Assembly: GCA_012295275.1 (NCBI GenBank)
Contig: CM022665.1
Span: 25,130,946-25,194,945 of the forward strand
Origin: Chrysomallon squamiferum
Lineage: Eukaryota; Mollusca; Gastropoda; Neomphalida; Peltospiridae
Direction of reading: 5' to 3'
DNA: 64,000 bases
This document shows positions 63,186-64,000 of the stretch, in pieces. Each line of letters starts with the position of its first letter. Position 1 is the first letter of the stretch. The notes beneath the pieces are model-generated. The model was not told the origin of the DNA. It saw nothing but the letters and a program-made list of their open reading frames with translations, and did no database searches. Both the position numbers and the translations under genes were made by a program.

Positions 63186-63213
<28 letters not shown>
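63186..63213. repeat. (AT)n microsatellite
   Basis: About 14 AT units. Confidence 0.95.
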
Positions 63214-63216
<3 letters not shown>

Positions 63217-63685
63217 TTTTCAAATTAATTTGATTGTCTATGCACAAATAAGCATTAATCAGCTTCTGTTTCTACAGAATTAAAATAATTATATACGACT
63301 GCCAAGCACGTGCAGTTTAGTCAGTTTTCGAATAAAGCTAGGTCTTCTTCTACATTAGCATCATTCATCACAATGCAGGTACGTCGCACAAGCGTGACAG
63401 AGTCATATGTCACATCTCTCAGTCATCGTTCATGTTGCCATGGCAATGGGTGACAGAGCGTAACGTGGAAACTGCTTAATCATGCACGTTGCGTTTAGTT
63501 GTTGGTTTTTTTTTTGGTGGTTTTTTTTTCTTTTTTTTTTTTCTTCTTTTTTGTCGTTGTAAGAATACACTGTTGTCTTTGTTACATGGTGATCACTGTG
63601 ACGTACAAAACGACGGGGTGCCGCGCGTTACTTTAGGTCACTGAGTAACTTAGCTGTGCGGACTTTTTTTGTTGTTGTTTTTTAC

Positions 63686-63757
63686 CTGCGATACTGTTGC
63701 CCTCTGCCCTGCGCCCTTCCCAGTCTGACGGTTACCATAAAATAACAGAGATTGCAT
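63686..63757 (-). CDS. second candidate upstream exon of the NPAS4-like gene
   Basis: A locally GC-rich patch with a CAG|GTAAAA donor. In phase 0 it reads MQSLLFYGNRQTGKGAGQ, then RATVSQ before joining VMYVKGHF, a length close to the missing PAS-A strand-loop. No acceptor precedes it in this frame and a stop lies just upstream, so it would have to be a first exon. Confidence 0.25.
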
Positions 63758-63950
63758 CAATTCACGTTAACACTGACTGCATATTTTTGGGTGGAGAAAC
63801 AAAATAGCTTTATTGTATTCAGTTCTGATGTCAGAACGATAATGGACAGGTGTATGTAACTTTGGCCTATTTTATGCTTATTAGTACCAGCGAATATGTC
63901 TACTCAGACTGAACAATTTTCTCGTCTGCCAAATAGAATATTGAGAAGCA

Positions 63951-64000
<50 letters not shown>
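63951..64000. repeat. (ATT)n microsatellite, cut by the window edge
   Basis: At least 16 ATT triplets; the end is outside the window. Confidence 0.95.

Larger units (their letters stand above)
61865..64000. other. right-end region, CpG-rich, intron or promoter of the NPAS4-like gene
   Basis: No bHLH exon recognised. CpG and GC rise at about 63300-63750, with a TGACGTA half-CRE at 63599-63605. Ends in an ATT microsatellite cut by the window edge. Confidence 0.45.

Noticed and set aside
1-64000. CRISPR arrays, rRNA genes, intact tRNA genes, bacterial-type operons
   Set aside because: Looked for and not seen. The regularly spaced repeats present are microsatellites or diverged tandem arrays without unique spacers of constant length.

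Overview
The window is eukaryotic nuclear DNA from an invertebrate animal. It is very AT-rich, full of microsatellites, and carries small exons with GT-AG introns of about 0.1 to 4 kb. A mollusc is the best guess (inference). The two recognisable proteins are animal families, and a decayed element near 11.6-11.8 kb resembles a SINE widespread in molluscs. The class (gastropod, bivalve or cephalopod) cannot be fixed from the sequence. No bacterial-type operons, CRISPR array, rRNA gene or intact tRNA gene was seen.

Three genes are supported, all on the minus strand. (1) At 1-2951 lies the 5' part of a gene for a predicted secreted, coiled-coil-rich protein. It has a TATA-like box, a short signal-peptide exon and a very long second exon that runs off the left edge still open (724 codons visible). 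(2) At 9175-28599 lies a complete TMEM63/OSCA-family mechanosensitive channel gene. It has 23 coding exons, all 22 coding introns are GT-AG and every phase fits, giving 787 residues; three in-frame microexons lie near the C-terminus. (3) At 55638-59352 lies the 3' part of an NPAS4/dysfusion-like bHLH-PAS transcription factor. Five exons encode 632 residues, from the end of PAS-A through PAS-B and a long acidic C-terminus. The bHLH and most of PAS-A are not recognisable in the 4.6 kb to the right edge, so they lie beyond the window or the visible transcript uses an alternative first exon.

Everything else is intron or intergenic sequence dominated by simple repeats. There are several diverged tandem arrays (7.6, 8.7-9.1, 15.7-16.1, 40.3-41.0 and 53.8-54.0 kb) and a few possible transposon remnants. 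The most informative large-scale signal is CpG content. By hand count, CpG is scarce (about 3-4 per kb) from roughly 4.0 to 43.5 kb and several-fold denser on both sides. This matches a germline-methylated transcription unit and suggests that the TMEM63 gene extends well beyond its coding exons, with its promoter near 43.5-45.7 kb. The two flanking genes sit in CpG-rich, presumably unmethylated DNA, as expected for regulated, tissue-restricted genes. The three genes show no evident functional link. I found no clearly novel biological system.
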